A DNA stretch of 64,000 nucleotides from Anderseniella sp963787895 (lineage in GTDB: Bacteria > Pseudomonadota > Alphaproteobacteria > Rhizobiales > Aestuariivirgaceae): the NCBI GenBank assembly GCA_963787895.1, contig CAWBEX010000007.1, positions 310,001 to 374,000 of the forward strand, read 5' to 3'. Below, in pieces: positions 1-8,373 of the stretch (positions within the stretch are counted from its first letter, which is position 1; each line of letters begins with the position of its first letter). The position numbers and the translations under genes were made by a program. The notes under the pieces are model-generated. The model did not search any database. It saw only the letters and a program-made list of their open reading frames with translations, and was not told the DNA's origin.

Positions 1-288
1 TATCAGCTTGTTGCCATCCTGCGCCAATTGGCGAATGACGCGCTCGGCATCAGGCCCTTCCTTGACGCTTTCAACGAAGGTGGTTTTCACCTTGTCGCCG
101 AGTTCCTTCTCGATCATCAGGCGGCCTTGATCGTGGGCATAGGTCCAGCCATGGTCGCCCACAGGACCAACATAGACAAAACCGATCTTGAGTGGCTCTT
201 GTGCGATAGCAGCCTTCGAAAGCAGTGCAGCAGCGGCAGCTGACGCTCCTGTCAGTGCCATAAACTTACGTCTGTCAAAAATGGTCAT
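1..288 (-). CDS. BMP-family ABC transporter substrate-binding protein (N-terminal part, runs off the window)
   Basis: The reverse strand reads from an ATG at 288 to the window edge without a stop (96 codons). A GGGAGA ribosome site lies just upstream. The N-terminus has a twin-arginine motif (DRRKFMALTG) followed by an Ala-rich stretch, so Tat export is likely. The mature part begins with KIGFVYVGPVGDHGW and continues with YAHDQG, typical of the Med/BMP (PnrA-like) receptors that bind nucleosides or related ligands for ABC importers. The rest of the gene and any permease genes lie outside the window, so the ligand cannot be judged. Family assignment is fairly sure; substrate is unknown. Confidence 0.8.
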   Translation of the reverse strand, partial: MTIFDRRKFMALTGASAAAAALLSKAAIAQEPLKIGFVYVGPVGDHGWTYAHDQGRLMIEKELGDKVKTTFVESVKEGPDAERVIRQLAQDGNKLI

Positions 289-413
289 TGTTGTCTCCCT
301 GAACTACACAATTGAACCGGAACTCTAGTGTTCGCGCACCATAATGACAAAGCGGATTATGACAACTGTCCACTCGAGATTTTGGGCATTTTCTGCGCTG
401 TGGCGCGCAAAAA

Positions 414-1187
414 TCAGGCAAGTTTGGGCTTAAGGCAGGTCAGTTCTGCGAGATAGGGCAGGCGCTGGCGCGCTGCCAGAACCTTTGCGGCATCCACTGT
501 GGCGCAAATCAGTTGTTCACGCTCGTCAGCGCGCGCAATGTCGCGTCCATCTGGGCCTACAATGCAGCTCAATCCGGCATAGGTCAGATCAGCCTCGCTG
601 CCCGCATGATTGGCATACAGCATGTAGCAGCCATTCTCGAAGGCACGTGACGGTACTACCTTTGTCGCCACCTGATCCCATTGTTTGCCCAGTGCGGTAG
701 GCGCGATTACGACTTCAGCACCTGCCAGGCAGGCTGCGCGCACGGTTTCAGGAAATTCAATATCGTAGCAGATGAGCAGCGCGCACTTGATGCCTGCAAG
801 CATGAACATGGTCACTTCGCTCCCGGCGGTGAACCAGTCTCGCTCGAAACCTGGCGGGATTGCCAGCTTTCTGTGGCGCGCCAGTGACTTGCCCTCTGCA
901 TCAACACAGATGGCGCTGTTGTATACCGTTCTACCTTCGATTTCGGGTAAGCCTGCAACTATGGCGCACCGGAGTGCGCGCGCTTTGGCGCACAACTGCC
1001 CCGCCAACTCACCATTGGCCGCTTCGGCCTGTGAATGCAGCTCAGCACCAACGTTGTATCCGGTCAGGAACAATTCGGGGCATACAACAAGGTCCAGACC
1101 CTTGCCATCGACTGCAGCAGCGAGTTTTTCCAGCCGCTGGGGCGGTGTCAGTCCGGCGCCGTCACATTGGTAGACCCCCGCTTTCAT
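414..1187 (-). CDS. Carbon-nitrogen hydrolase (nitrilase superfamily amidase)
   Basis: A 257-residue single-domain protein of usual length for the family. The Glu-Lys-Cys catalytic triad is visible: Glu in VVCPELFLTGYN (about 38), Lys in RHRKLAIPP (about 106) and Cys in ALLICYDIEFPE (about 140). Such enzymes hydrolyse amides or nitriles in the cytosol; the exact substrate is not readable. An AGGAG site precedes the ATG. It lies six bases behind the M24 peptidase-like gene on the same strand, so the two, with the small gene and methyltransferase upstream, probably form one operon. This pairing suggests successive cleavage of a small C-N compound, which is inference only. Confidence 0.9.
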   Translation of the reverse strand: MKAGVYQCDGAGLTPPQRLEKLAAAVDGKGLDLVVCPELFLTGYNVGAELHSQAEAANGELAGQLCAKARALRCAIVAGLPEIEGRTVYNSAICVDAEGKSLARHRKLAIPPGFERDWFTAGSEVTMFMLAGIKCALLICYDIEFPETVRAACLAGAEVVIAPTALGKQWDQVATKVVPSRAFENGCYMLYANHAGSEADLTYAGLSCIVGPDGRDIARADEREQLICATVDAAKVLAARQRLPYLAELTCLKPKLA

Positions 1188-1193
1188 GTGCTC

Positions 1194-2366
1194 CTAGCGC
1201 TCCACAATGAACAGTTGGCGTGGGTATTCGGTCAGGTACTCGCAGCCGGTTTCAGTGACGACAACGGAGTCGCCAATCCGCCCTCCGAACTCGCCATCAA
1301 CCGAGATGCCGCCATCGACGGCGAAGGTCATTCCGGGTTTGAGAACGGTCATGTCGCCGTGCTTGAGTTCGGGGCTCTCCAGATATGACATGCCGATTGA
1401 GCGCCCTGTGCGGTAACCGGTAGCATAGCCGCGCTCGGCATAGACCCTGTCGGCAGCCTGGGCGATAGACTGTGCAGTGACACCGGGTCGGATGGCGGCG
1501 ATGGCTGCTTGTTGTGCGTCAATTGCTGCCTGCTGCACTCTGGCGGCTTCATCGGAAATTTCGAGAATGTGGAACATCCTGTCAAAGCCAAGCTTGTACT
1601 GCTTGAACTGGGCCATGTTGCAAAAGCAGAAGTACACCGGATCACCACGTTCAAGCAGTTTGACGCTGGCGCGGCGGTGCACCATTGAGGTGTCGCGGCC
1701 AGATTGCATGACCTGCAAATTGTGGATCATCGGCGAGACGAACTGTTCCCACCCCTTGTCGGTCAGAAATCCTGCCGCCTTGCGGGTGCCGGCATTGATA
1801 ACGGCAAGGGCTGCTTCGTACTCCGGCGCGCCTTCAGCTAGTGCGCCGTGGGCCGCAGTCATCATCGCACCGGCGATCTGGCCAGCTTGCTTCATCACCT
1901 CGATCTCCATTGGCGACTTGATCATGCGCATGGCTCCGACAAGAGACGATACATCTTTCAGTTCGACGCCCTTTAGCTGATCATCTATCCAGTTGCGCAC
2001 GATGATAGGGATGCCGTTGCGTTCCACGCCAATTGCCTTGTGCGAAGTGCCCAGTGTTTTCGCCAGCACCTTCTCCCAGCGGTTTTCGCCAGCATCTTCC
2101 CAGGTGCGCACGTCGTCCACCCATGTCATGGCGCCGACCATCTCGCTTTCCATAAGCGGAGTGACAACGATAGGTGCATCATGTGCGCGAATGATCAAGA
2201 AAGTAGGCCGGCCAAACTCAACTGATAGATAGCCCCAGAACCCGGCAAAATACGCGATGGTGCTTTCGTCAGTGAGCAAGGCGATTTCCAGGCCAGCATC
2301 CTGCATGCGGGTCTGAAATTCGGCGGTGCGAGCGCGGGCTTCATCGAGCATTGTCAGCACTTTCAT
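1194..2366 (-). CDS. M24-family protein, creatinase-like (pita-bread fold), metal ligands apparently lost
   Basis: 390 residues, with an N-terminal creatinase domain (about 10-150) and a C-terminal M24 domain (about 160-388), the layout of Xaa-Pro peptidases, creatinase and ectoine hydrolase. The five metal ligands of true M24 peptidases (Asp, Asp, His, Glu, Glu) are not at their usual places. The first Asp region reads GDPVYFCFCN, the GHGIG His region reads GRSIGMSY, the EPG motif is FAVDGGIS, and the RIED motif is RIGDS. This points to a creatinase-like, metal-independent hydrolase rather than a peptidase. Its ATG overlaps the stop of the upstream 90-aa gene (ATGA), so translation is probably coupled. 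Fold is confident; function is open. Confidence 0.85.
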   Translation of the reverse strand: MKVLTMLDEARARTAEFQTRMQDAGLEIALLTDESTIAYFAGFWGYLSVEFGRPTFLIIRAHDAPIVVTPLMESEMVGAMTWVDDVRTWEDAGENRWEKVLAKTLGTSHKAIGVERNGIPIIVRNWIDDQLKGVELKDVSSLVGAMRMIKSPMEIEVMKQAGQIAGAMMTAAHGALAEGAPEYEAALAVINAGTRKAAGFLTDKGWEQFVSPMIHNLQVMQSGRDTSMVHRRASVKLLERGDPVYFCFCNMAQFKQYKLGFDRMFHILEISDEAARVQQAAIDAQQAAIAAIRPGVTAQSIAQAADRVYAERGYATGYRTGRSIGMSYLESPELKHGDMTVLKPGMTFAVDGGISVDGEFGGRIGDSVVVTETGCEYLTEYPRQLFIVER

Positions 2367-2635
2367 GGAAAATAGGTTTCAGGAGTAACTTGCAGGCCAT
2401 AGCGTTGGATGAACTTGCGTTTGATCTGGCGTACCAGATTGGGTTCGTTATCGGGTTTCAGACCATCTGCAACAAGAACCATGCGGGTGAAATCCAGCGC
2501 CGTGATCGGCGATTTGCCCGCAATGATTTCATCTCCAGTCAGGTCGTTGACATAGTTCCATTTATCCGCCAGTTCGGCCAGAAACAGGTCAAGATCTTCG
2601 GCCAGATTGCTTCCACGCTGCTGTTTGACTGCCAT
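2363..2635 (-). CDS. Small conserved-looking protein of unknown function (90 aa)
   Basis: Not recognised. The product is soluble, mixed in charge (N-terminus MAVKQQRGSNLAEDLDLFLAE, then KRKFIQRYGLQVTPETYF near the end) and has no signal peptide or membrane segment. It is wedged between the methyltransferase gene (three-base gap upstream) and the M24 gene (four-base ATGA overlap downstream), all on the same strand. That tight packing argues that it is a real, co-translated gene. It may be a partner of the M24 protein; this is inference from position only. Confidence 0.7.
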   Translation of the reverse strand: MAVKQQRGSNLAEDLDLFLAELADKWNYVNDLTGDEIIAGKSPITALDFTRMVLVADGLKPDNEPNLVRQIKRKFIQRYGLQVTPETYFP

Positions 2636-2638
2636 TGC

Positions 2639-3463
2639 TCAGGCCTTCTCCGCCAACACCAGATGGCCGGGTTGGGGCTGACCCTCCTCGTGGCGCACGG
2701 TAATGGTGCTGCAATGGATCAAATGCAAGCCCGCGGTGTCGAGCGAGCGCCTGACATAGTCCAGGGCATGCAGGAAGCGCTGGTGCGGTCCCACCATGAA
2801 GTCACGCCCGCCGCCGTTGTCGTGCAGCAGCATTTCGGTTGAAAAGCCAAATACCCCACCAGCATTCGTGATCCTTGCTACGCCTGCAAAGAATGCTGTC
2901 ACATCTCCCATGTAGGGCAAGACATCGGTTGCCACCACGAGGTCCCATGGAGTTTCGTCAATCTCTTGCACGAAGGCAATCGCGTCCCCCACGTAGAGAT
3001 CATCATACATGTCACTGTCCCCGGCGATGTCTACCATGTTGGCGGACAGGTCAATGCCGGTGCGGTGGTTTGTAACTGATGTCAGTGCAATGGCGGCGAG
3101 GCCGGTGCCGCAGCCAAGGTCGAGCATGCGCTCGTGGGGGCCAGGGCGCAATTCGCCAAGCCGTTCAGCCAGTATCAACGGCACGTGATAACCAAGCTGG
3201 GTGACTAGAATGTCCTCGAACGCGTCAGCATGCTGGTCGAACAGCATTTCGACGTAAGCCTCTGGCGCACGTTCCGGGGTATCACCAAAACCTATCGCCG
3301 CCAGCCGTACTGCGGCACCACCCCGGTCTTCAACGTCAAGTTTCAGCACCTTGCGGTAAGCCTCGGCAGCAGCCTCCAGTTTGCCGGCTTTCTCCAATGC
3401 CAGCGCTTCATTATAGGCGTCGGCCAGTTCCAGGTCGTGCTGTTGCTCGTTGTGTTTCATCAC
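2639..3463 (-). CDS. TPR-containing class I SAM-dependent methyltransferase
   Basis: 274 residues. The first ~55 residues form a TPR-like helical pair (AYNEALALEKAGKLEAAAEA). The methyltransferase domain starts near residue 75, with the SAM-binding motif I at MLDLGCGTGLAAIAL (about 113-127), an acidic ribose-binding position in GIDLSANMV and the post-II segment WDLVVATDVLPYMGD. This TPR plus methyltransferase layout is common in alphaproteobacterial proteins annotated only as methyltransferases; the acceptor is unknown. It appears to be the first gene of a tight operon with the 90-aa gene, M24 gene and nitrilase gene. Two start codons in a row (3463 and 3460) are possible. Confidence 0.85.
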   Translation of the reverse strand: MMKHNEQQHDLELADAYNEALALEKAGKLEAAAEAYRKVLKLDVEDRGGAAVRLAAIGFGDTPERAPEAYVEMLFDQHADAFEDILVTQLGYHVPLILAERLGELRPGPHERMLDLGCGTGLAAIALTSVTNHRTGIDLSANMVDIAGDSDMYDDLYVGDAIAFVQEIDETPWDLVVATDVLPYMGDVTAFFAGVARITNAGGVFGFSTEMLLHDNGGGRDFMVGPHQRFLHALDYVRRSLDTAGLHLIHCSTITVRHEEGQPQPGHLVLAEKA

Positions 3464-3540
3464 CGGCCATATAGGCCAGTTTGAAGTTCACGGGTAGTGC
3501 CGAATTGCCCGGACAGCTGGCTTCGCTGCAATTCGCACCT

Positions 3541-4644
3541 TTAACGGATACCGGCGCGCTGCAGAGAAGTAATTGCATCCCGGGCATCTGTGTTGCCGTT
3601 TCTCGCAGCACTTTGATACCACTTCATTGCTGTTTCAGCATCGGGCGTCAGCCCCCTGACGCCGAGCCTGTTGAAGATGAGAGGATCATAGGTTGATCCC
3701 AGCTTTTGAGCCGCTGCAGTTTGATCGAACTTCAAGGCTCGCTGGTAAAGTGCACGCGCTGAGGTTATGTCGCCTAACAGCATCAACCTGTCCCCGTGTT
3801 TCAACAGCTTGCTGGCGGCATCGACAAGTGCAGGGTCGGGTTTTGGTGCAATCATGGCGTCGGGCTCGGTTTTCGGCAACTGAAGATCTGGCTCCAGTGA
3901 AGCGACCTTCGTATTGTTTGCTACAGCAGGCGGGCTGGTCTTGCGCTCAATTGCAACGGCTGGTTCATCCGGCTCAAGTTCCGGTATGCCTGCCATCGCA
4001 ATGGTCGAAGATGCCGCGATGATTTTTGGCACGTCTTGCGGCAGCTTTTTGGGCGTAGGCGCAATTGCAATGGTGGGTGCGGGCAGGTTTGTCAGCGAGG
4101 CGCCATTTGTTGCTGCTTGGCTGCTTTGTGCCGCTTCTTCCTGCGGCACGATCCTGTAGTACGAACTGTACTGTTCGTATTGGTTGCTGGCCACCACTAT
4201 ACGCGAACCATCGTGCGAGGTTTGCGTTTCCTTGACTTCGAAATGTGCAAATTCGTTCAGCAGAACCGGTGATGCACCGATCGCTACAGCAAGACTCAAG
4301 ACAGCCGCAGTCGCGAGCATGAGGCGTCTCGTTTTGCGGCGCCGCTTTGCAGCTACGGTTGCACGGTGTGCATAGAATGCGCGCGACCGCTCTTCCTTCT
4401 CTGCCCGGCGGGCCTCCACCCATTCATCGTAGGTCTGGCCGACGGACTCGCGGAAATTGGCACCAGCTGCGCTGGCCTGGTCTGCGTCGTCAGACTGATG
4501 AGGCGAAGCGCCTTCCGGCATTTCATTGGTGCTTTGATTTGCACCATTGCGTTCGGTTTGATCAGAATGCTCCGCTGTGTGCGGGTTCTCGTCACGCCCT
4601 TCAAAAACCTCATAAGGGTCAACTGCGCGCACTATATGCGTCAT
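3541..4644 (-). CDS. Membrane-anchored protein with C-terminal Sel1/TPR repeats
   Basis: 367 residues. The N-terminal ~105 residues are polar and cytosolic-like, with many Asp, Glu and Arg, ending in a basic stretch AKRRRKTRRLMLA. One membrane span follows (about 110-130, LMLATAAVLSLAVAIGASPV). A long Pro/Ala-rich periplasmic linker leads to a C-terminal pair of TPR/Sel1-like repeats (about 275-362, including ALYQRALKF and TAMKWYQSAARNGNTDA). Proteins of this plan occur across the Hyphomicrobiales without assigned function. A GGGAG site supports the ATG at 4644. It sits downstream of the TAXI receptor gene on the same strand. Confidence 0.75.
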   Translation of the reverse strand: MTHIVRAVDPYEVFEGRDENPHTAEHSDQTERNGANQSTNEMPEGASPHQSDDADQASAAGANFRESVGQTYDEWVEARRAEKEERSRAFYAHRATVAAKRRRKTRRLMLATAAVLSLAVAIGASPVLLNEFAHFEVKETQTSHDGSRIVVASNQYEQYSSYYRIVPQEEAAQSSQAATNGASLTNLPAPTIAIAPTPKKLPQDVPKIIAASSTIAMAGIPELEPDEPAVAIERKTSPPAVANNTKVASLEPDLQLPKTEPDAMIAPKPDPALVDAASKLLKHGDRLMLLGDITSARALYQRALKFDQTAAAQKLGSTYDPLIFNRLGVRGLTPDAETAMKWYQSAARNGNTDARDAITSLQRAGIR

Positions 4645-4750
4645 TGCTCAACTCCCTGTTACTCCTCACTTACTGGCGCTGACCGTGGCACACTCGGGCC
4701 TCTTGCAAGGTGTGCTTCTGGTTTCGGTCAACGCGCGAACATTCTGGCCG

Positions 4751-5890
4751 TCAGTTGGCAGCAGCCTCTGATTGCGCCCAGCTCCTGAATTGCTGGAACA
4801 GCTCCTTCCGTTCCTTGTCGGACATGTTTCCCGTTTCACTCTGGTTCTTGAGATAGGCTGTGAACGAAGCCAGCAGTTCTTCCTTTTTGGCGGCTTGCTG
4901 GTCTACCTGGGAAATCTGGTTCTTGCGCAACCAGTCTTCGGCTACCGGATAACGCGTCCAGCCCGGCAGCGTGGCAGCAAGATTGACCTCTTTCCACTTC
5001 GGGTGCCGTGGTTCCTTCAGGAAGCTGGGGAAATTGCTGAAGAAGCTCTCGATAAAGCGTTTGGCTGGATAATATCTGCCAGTACGTTTTTTCCAGTTGA
5101 AGACTGCCATAACAGCACCAACTGAAATCGTATCCACCGTTTGTCCCGGTTCAACCAGGCCGGCGTAATCGTCGGAGGCAACGCTTGCTGGCAGGTAGCT
5201 GTTTTGCAGCTCACCGGCATATGCGACAGGCACAATGTGCAGGCCGTCTTCTGGTTTGATCTCCGAGAATATGCTGGCCGGTTTGCCGGCGACATAAACC
5301 ATGGCGGCAATCTCGCCCGTCTTAACTTTCTGCAGTGCGTCAGCATAGTTCTCGCTTGCAGGGGTGACCTGTATTTTCAATGCGTCGAAAACCGTCTGCG
5401 CTGTCATTGCCGTGCCGGAGCCTGATGGACCAAAGTTCACTATCTTTCCGGCGAGATCATTGACATCCTTTATGTCGCGCCTGGCGACGAGATGAAATTC
5501 CTCGTTGTAAAGCTTGGTGATGTAGGAAATCCGGTTATCAAGATCCGGGTAGATGTTCTGATTCCTGAGGTAGGTCAGGACATCCGACTGCACAATGGCA
5601 ACGTCGATGCCTCGCAGGTACAACAGGTCAGTAATATTCTGAACCGAACCCTTGCCGACAATGGGCAGCACCCGCAGACCATCATCCTGATCCAGAACTG
5701 CTTGAATGTCCGCAGCAATCTGGATGTAGGTGCCACTGACACCACCCGAGATAAGTCCGATGGTGCCGTTGTTTACGGTCTCGATCCGCTCATTGTGGGC
5801 AGCAGGCAGTTGTTCCGCCATAGACGGCGGCGCATTTAGAAGAATAATTGTGGAAACGAATGCGAGAATGGCAGTACGCAGCTTACGCAA
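4751..5890 (-). CDS. TAXI-family TRAP transporter solute receptor (orphan)
   Basis: A periplasmic receptor of the TAXI group. The frame is open back to an ATG at 6007, but a TTG at 5890 with GGAG eight bases upstream yields a classical signal peptide (RKLRTAILAFVST, then cleavage near SMAEQ), so 5890 is preferred; the longer form would bury the signal. Family motifs include GTIGLISGGVSGTYIQIAADI near the mature N-terminus, IVQSDVLTYLR, and GPSGSGTAMTAQTVFDAL. The C-terminal ~50 residues (KKEELLASFTAYLKNQ onward) form a charged helical extension beyond the binding fold. TAXI receptors normally sit beside a fused DctQM permease; none is present here. Confidence 0.88.
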   Translation of the reverse strand: MRKLRTAILAFVSTIILLNAPPSMAEQLPAAHNERIETVNNGTIGLISGGVSGTYIQIAADIQAVLDQDDGLRVLPIVGKGSVQNITDLLYLRGIDVAIVQSDVLTYLRNQNIYPDLDNRISYITKLYNEEFHLVARRDIKDVNDLAGKIVNFGPSGSGTAMTAQTVFDALKIQVTPASENYADALQKVKTGEIAAMVYVAGKPASIFSEIKPEDGLHIVPVAYAGELQNSYLPASVASDDYAGLVEPGQTVDTISVGAVMAVFNWKKRTGRYYPAKRFIESFFSNFPSFLKEPRHPKWKEVNLAATLPGWTRYPVAEDWLRKNQISQVDQQAAKKEELLASFTAYLKNQSETGNMSDKERKELFQQFRSWAQSEAAAN

Positions 5891-6063
5891 TAGGACAACT
5901 CCAACAAGTTTGTTGAAGCAGCGAACCAAACCGGACAAAATATACGCACACCACAGTGGTACGCGACCATGCCGGTTCAAGAACCTCGCCGCTTTGCCGT
6001 CCACCATGTTTATAAGTCTACAGATGAATTTTTGCGGTGGTGTGGAAGAATGACGGCCGCAAT

Positions 6064-6201
6064 ATGTTCAAATTGAAGCCAATCCACGGAATTGTTAACT
6101 ATATTCGTTTGCAAGTTTATGCCTTTGCGTTATTGCAGACCTATTACGAATGGCGGCAAGTTCAATTGCACAATGTCGTAACAGAAGGTGGTAGCGGTTG
6201 A
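6064..6201 (+). CDS. Possible 45-aa leader ORF overlapping the rhomboid start
   Basis: An ATG at 6064 opens a 45-codon frame (MFKLKPIHGIVNYIRLQVYA at its start) whose TGA stop overlaps the TTG start of the rhomboid gene (TTGA). No clear ribosome site precedes it. It could be a short coupled leader, or chance. Reported because of the exact four-base overlap; confidence is low. Confidence 0.25.
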   Translation: MFKLKPIHGIVNYIRLQVYAFALLQTYYEWRQVQLHNVVTEGGSG

Positions 6202-7100
6202 CCGGTATCAACCAGAGCGATAGCCCTGTCCGGGTTCGCCTGACAACTGACGCGGAGCTTGCCAAGGCTTACGCATTGACGCTCACAGCGATGGATATGA
6301 ATGCGCTGATCTCAACTGAAGAGGGCGGGTTCGGCGTGTATGTCACACCCGCAGACGTTTTGCGGGCAGGTTGGGAACTGGACCAGTACGACGCTGAAAA
6401 CAATACCGCTGAGGCCCCGGCCCGCCACCAGGACCCGCCTGTTGTCTCGGTCTCTTTTATGGTCACTGCTCTCGCCTATGCCGCAGTGTTGACGTTCTTC
6501 TTTGGCGCTGCCAGGCAAAATTGGCTTGAAATTGACTGGGCCGGGGAAGGGGCAATGGTGGCCTACCACGTTATTTCGGACCTGCAATTGTGGCGCACGG
6601 TTACTGCACTCTTGTTGCATCTTGATCCAGCCCATTTGGCGGCAAATCTAGCCTTTGGGATTGTCTTCGTATGGTTGTTGGCCAAACAGGTGGGCAGCGG
6701 CATTTCCTGGTTGTCCGTTCTGTTTGCCGGCGCTGCAGGCAATTTGGCGAATGCCATGTGGCAAAGCCCTACCCATACCTCGATTGGCGCTTCCACGGCT
6801 GTGTTTGGCGCCATTGGCCTGCTTGCAGCACTGCGGCATCAGTGGCGTCCGCCCAAGGCATCATTGCGCTACTGGGCGCCCTTGGGGGGCGGCTTGATGC
6901 TGATGGTGTTTCTCGGTTTTGGCACTGGAAATGTGGACTATGGAGCCCATGTGCTGGGCTTTGCAGCTGGCATTGCAGGTGGCTGGCTGTTGTCGCGCAA
7001 GGAGCGGGAATGGTTCGCCAATGGTGTCCGGCAGATTGAGGCCCTGAAGCTGACAGTTTTTATCCTCGTCAGCTCGTGGGCGTTGGCACTGGCATTCTGA
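6198..7100 (+). CDS. Rhomboid-family intramembrane serine protease
   Basis: 300 residues. The first ~75 residues are soluble and contain a segment (KAYALTLTAMDMNALISTEEGGFGVYV) resembling the cytosolic domain seen before other rhomboids. About six membrane spans follow. Catalytic features are present: the catalytic-Ser segment GASTAVFG (about 193-200, a variant of GxSG in which the residue after Ser is Thr), the HLAAN motif with its oxyanion Asn (about 140-145), and the later His in YGAHVLGFAAG. The TTG start has GAAGGTGG just upstream. The gene stands alone between the TAXI gene (opposite strand) and a stem-loop. Substrate is unknown; family assignment is solid. Confidence 0.88.
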   Translation: MTGINQSDSPVRVRLTTDAELAKAYALTLTAMDMNALISTEEGGFGVYVTPADVLRAGWELDQYDAENNTAEAPARHQDPPVVSVSFMVTALAYAAVLTFFFGAARQNWLEIDWAGEGAMVAYHVISDLQLWRTVTALLLHLDPAHLAANLAFGIVFVWLLAKQVGSGISWLSVLFAGAAGNLANAMWQSPTHTSIGASTAVFGAIGLLAALRHQWRPPKASLRYWAPLGGGLMLMVFLGFGTGNVDYGAHVLGFAAGIAGGWLLSRKEREWFANGVRQIEALKLTVFILVSSWALALAF

Positions 7101-7137
7101 TTGCACCTCAAGCGAGCAGCCGGATGCATCAAAAGGA

Positions 7138-7167
7138 ACACCCGGCGCGGGGGATTGTGCCGGGTGT
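7138..7167. terminator. Stem-loop behind the rhomboid gene
   Basis: A perfect nine-base stem, ACACCCGGC pairing with GCCGGGTGT, around a twelve-base loop. It lies 38 bases after the rhomboid stop. Only CTTC follows, not a T run, so it may be a weak terminator or an mRNA end-protecting hairpin, able to act on either strand. Confidence 0.55.
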
Positions 7168-7198
7168 CTTCAGTCGAGAAGAAATATCGTAGTACCGT

Positions 7199-7366
7199 TT
7201 ACTTGCCCTTTGGCTTTCCAGCAGGTTTTGCAGCGGGTTTGGATGGAGTCTTGGCCATTTGTGTCTTGTCCTTCTTCGACAATTTTCTACCGGTTGCGCA
7301 AGCTTCGAACCGGAATGAATCATATTTGTCATGAGTCGCTGTAAATAGCTGTCGCAAATTCGTCAC
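7199..7366 (-). CDS. Small basic protein with Lys/Pro/Ala-rich tail (55 aa), unrecognised
   Basis: A reverse-strand frame from a GTG at 7366 to a TAA at 7199. The first half is mixed (YDSFRFEACATGRKLSKKDK) and the last 18 residues are a low-complexity basic tail ending KPAAKPAGKPKGK. Such a Lys-Pro tail is unlikely to arise by chance and recalls small nucleic-acid-binding proteins. There is no convincing ribosome site, and the start could be different. It lies just downstream of the LysR gene on the same strand and is too short to be found by most gene callers. Confidence 0.4.
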   Translation of the reverse strand: MTNLRQLFTATHDKYDSFRFEACATGRKLSKKDKTQMAKTPSKPAAKPAGKPKGK

Positions 7367-7391
7367 GAATTACGTCGAATTTAGACTCTGA

Positions 7392-8267
7392 TCAGCCGTT
7401 GAGATGCTGTTTCATGGCCCGGACCATATAGTCCATGAAGGTGTGAATGCGGGTGGCATTGGACAGGTCGGGATGGGTGAGCAGCCACAGGCTGTTTGAC
7501 GGTGTCTCCAGGTCGCTTTCCAGACGCACCAGATCAGGGCGACGGTCCCCCAGGTAGCAAGGTAACAGGACAGCCCCCAGCCCGAAAGCAGCCGCGCTGG
7601 CAAGTCCGCTAAGATTGTCAGCAGTCAAGATCACGCGCGCGCGTGGCAGCGACTGTTGCATCCACTTGCCCGGCGTGGAATCTGCCATTGTGTAGTCAGG
7701 CGCAAGCCAGTCGAGATTCTCAACTGCTACCCCGGTATTGCGGTCGGCGAACTCCGGGCTTGCATAGATATGGAAATTGAAACTGCCTGCTTGCTCTCCA
7801 ACCAGCGAATCGGGCGGCGAAGGTGAAGGGCGAATTGCAACATCAGCGTCCCTGCGTGAGATTGATAATATCGAGTTGGTCGTCGACACTTGAAACTGTA
7901 TGCCCGGATAGTACTGGTGGAAGCGCTTGATCTCCTGACCCACTATTGTGTGCAGCAAGGTATCAGTTGTGGTCAGTCGAATTTCGCCTTCCAGCCGCAG
8001 GTCCTTCCCGGTGATCTTGCGTTCAAGGCTCCACACGGCACTTTCAACCGCCCGCGCCGCTTCAAGCAGCAGATGGCCTTCCTCTGTAAGCTTGTAACCA
8101 TCCGGGCGGCGATCGAAAATCGTGGTCGAATGCAGCTCCTCGAATGAAGTAATGCGGCGTTGCACTGTGGAATGATTGACACCCAGCGCGCGCGCCGCCG
8201 CCGCCAGGGAGCCATGGTTGGCCACAGCGAGAATGTACTGCAGATCGCTCCAGTCCAGCCTGTGCAT
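7392..8267 (-). CDS. LysR-family transcriptional regulator
   Basis: 291 residues from the ATG at 8267. The frame is open further upstream to 8459, but that would run into the divergent cytochrome gene, whereas 8267 has AAGGTG in the right place and starts directly on the DNA-binding domain. Helix-turn-helix at about 5-60 (DLQYILAVANHGSLAAAARALGVNHSTVQRRI shortened here to its core SLAAAARALGVNHSTVQRR). The effector domain follows from about 90 (EGEIRLTTTDTLLHTIVG). The 106-base gap to the divergent cytochrome c' gene suggests it may control that gene, but this is inference. Confidence 0.9.
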   Translation of the reverse strand: MHRLDWSDLQYILAVANHGSLAAAARALGVNHSTVQRRITSFEELHSTTIFDRRPDGYKLTEEGHLLLEAARAVESAVWSLERKITGKDLRLEGEIRLTTTDTLLHTIVGQEIKRFHQYYPGIQFQVSTTNSILSISRRDADVAIRPSPSPPDSLVGEQAGSFNFHIYASPEFADRNTGVAVENLDWLAPDYTMADSTPGKWMQQSLPRARVILTADNLSGLASAAAFGLGAVLLPCYLGDRRPDLVRLESDLETPSNSLWLLTHPDLSNATRIHTFMDYMVRAMKQHLNG

Positions 8268-8373
8268 GTACGCACACCTTTCGTGCTGTTTTTGGGAATT
8301 CATGCTCTCCTGCGCACAGTCTAGACTTCGCGGCAGATAATGAAAAGCTGTTCCAGTAGAGGGAGTTTGGAAT

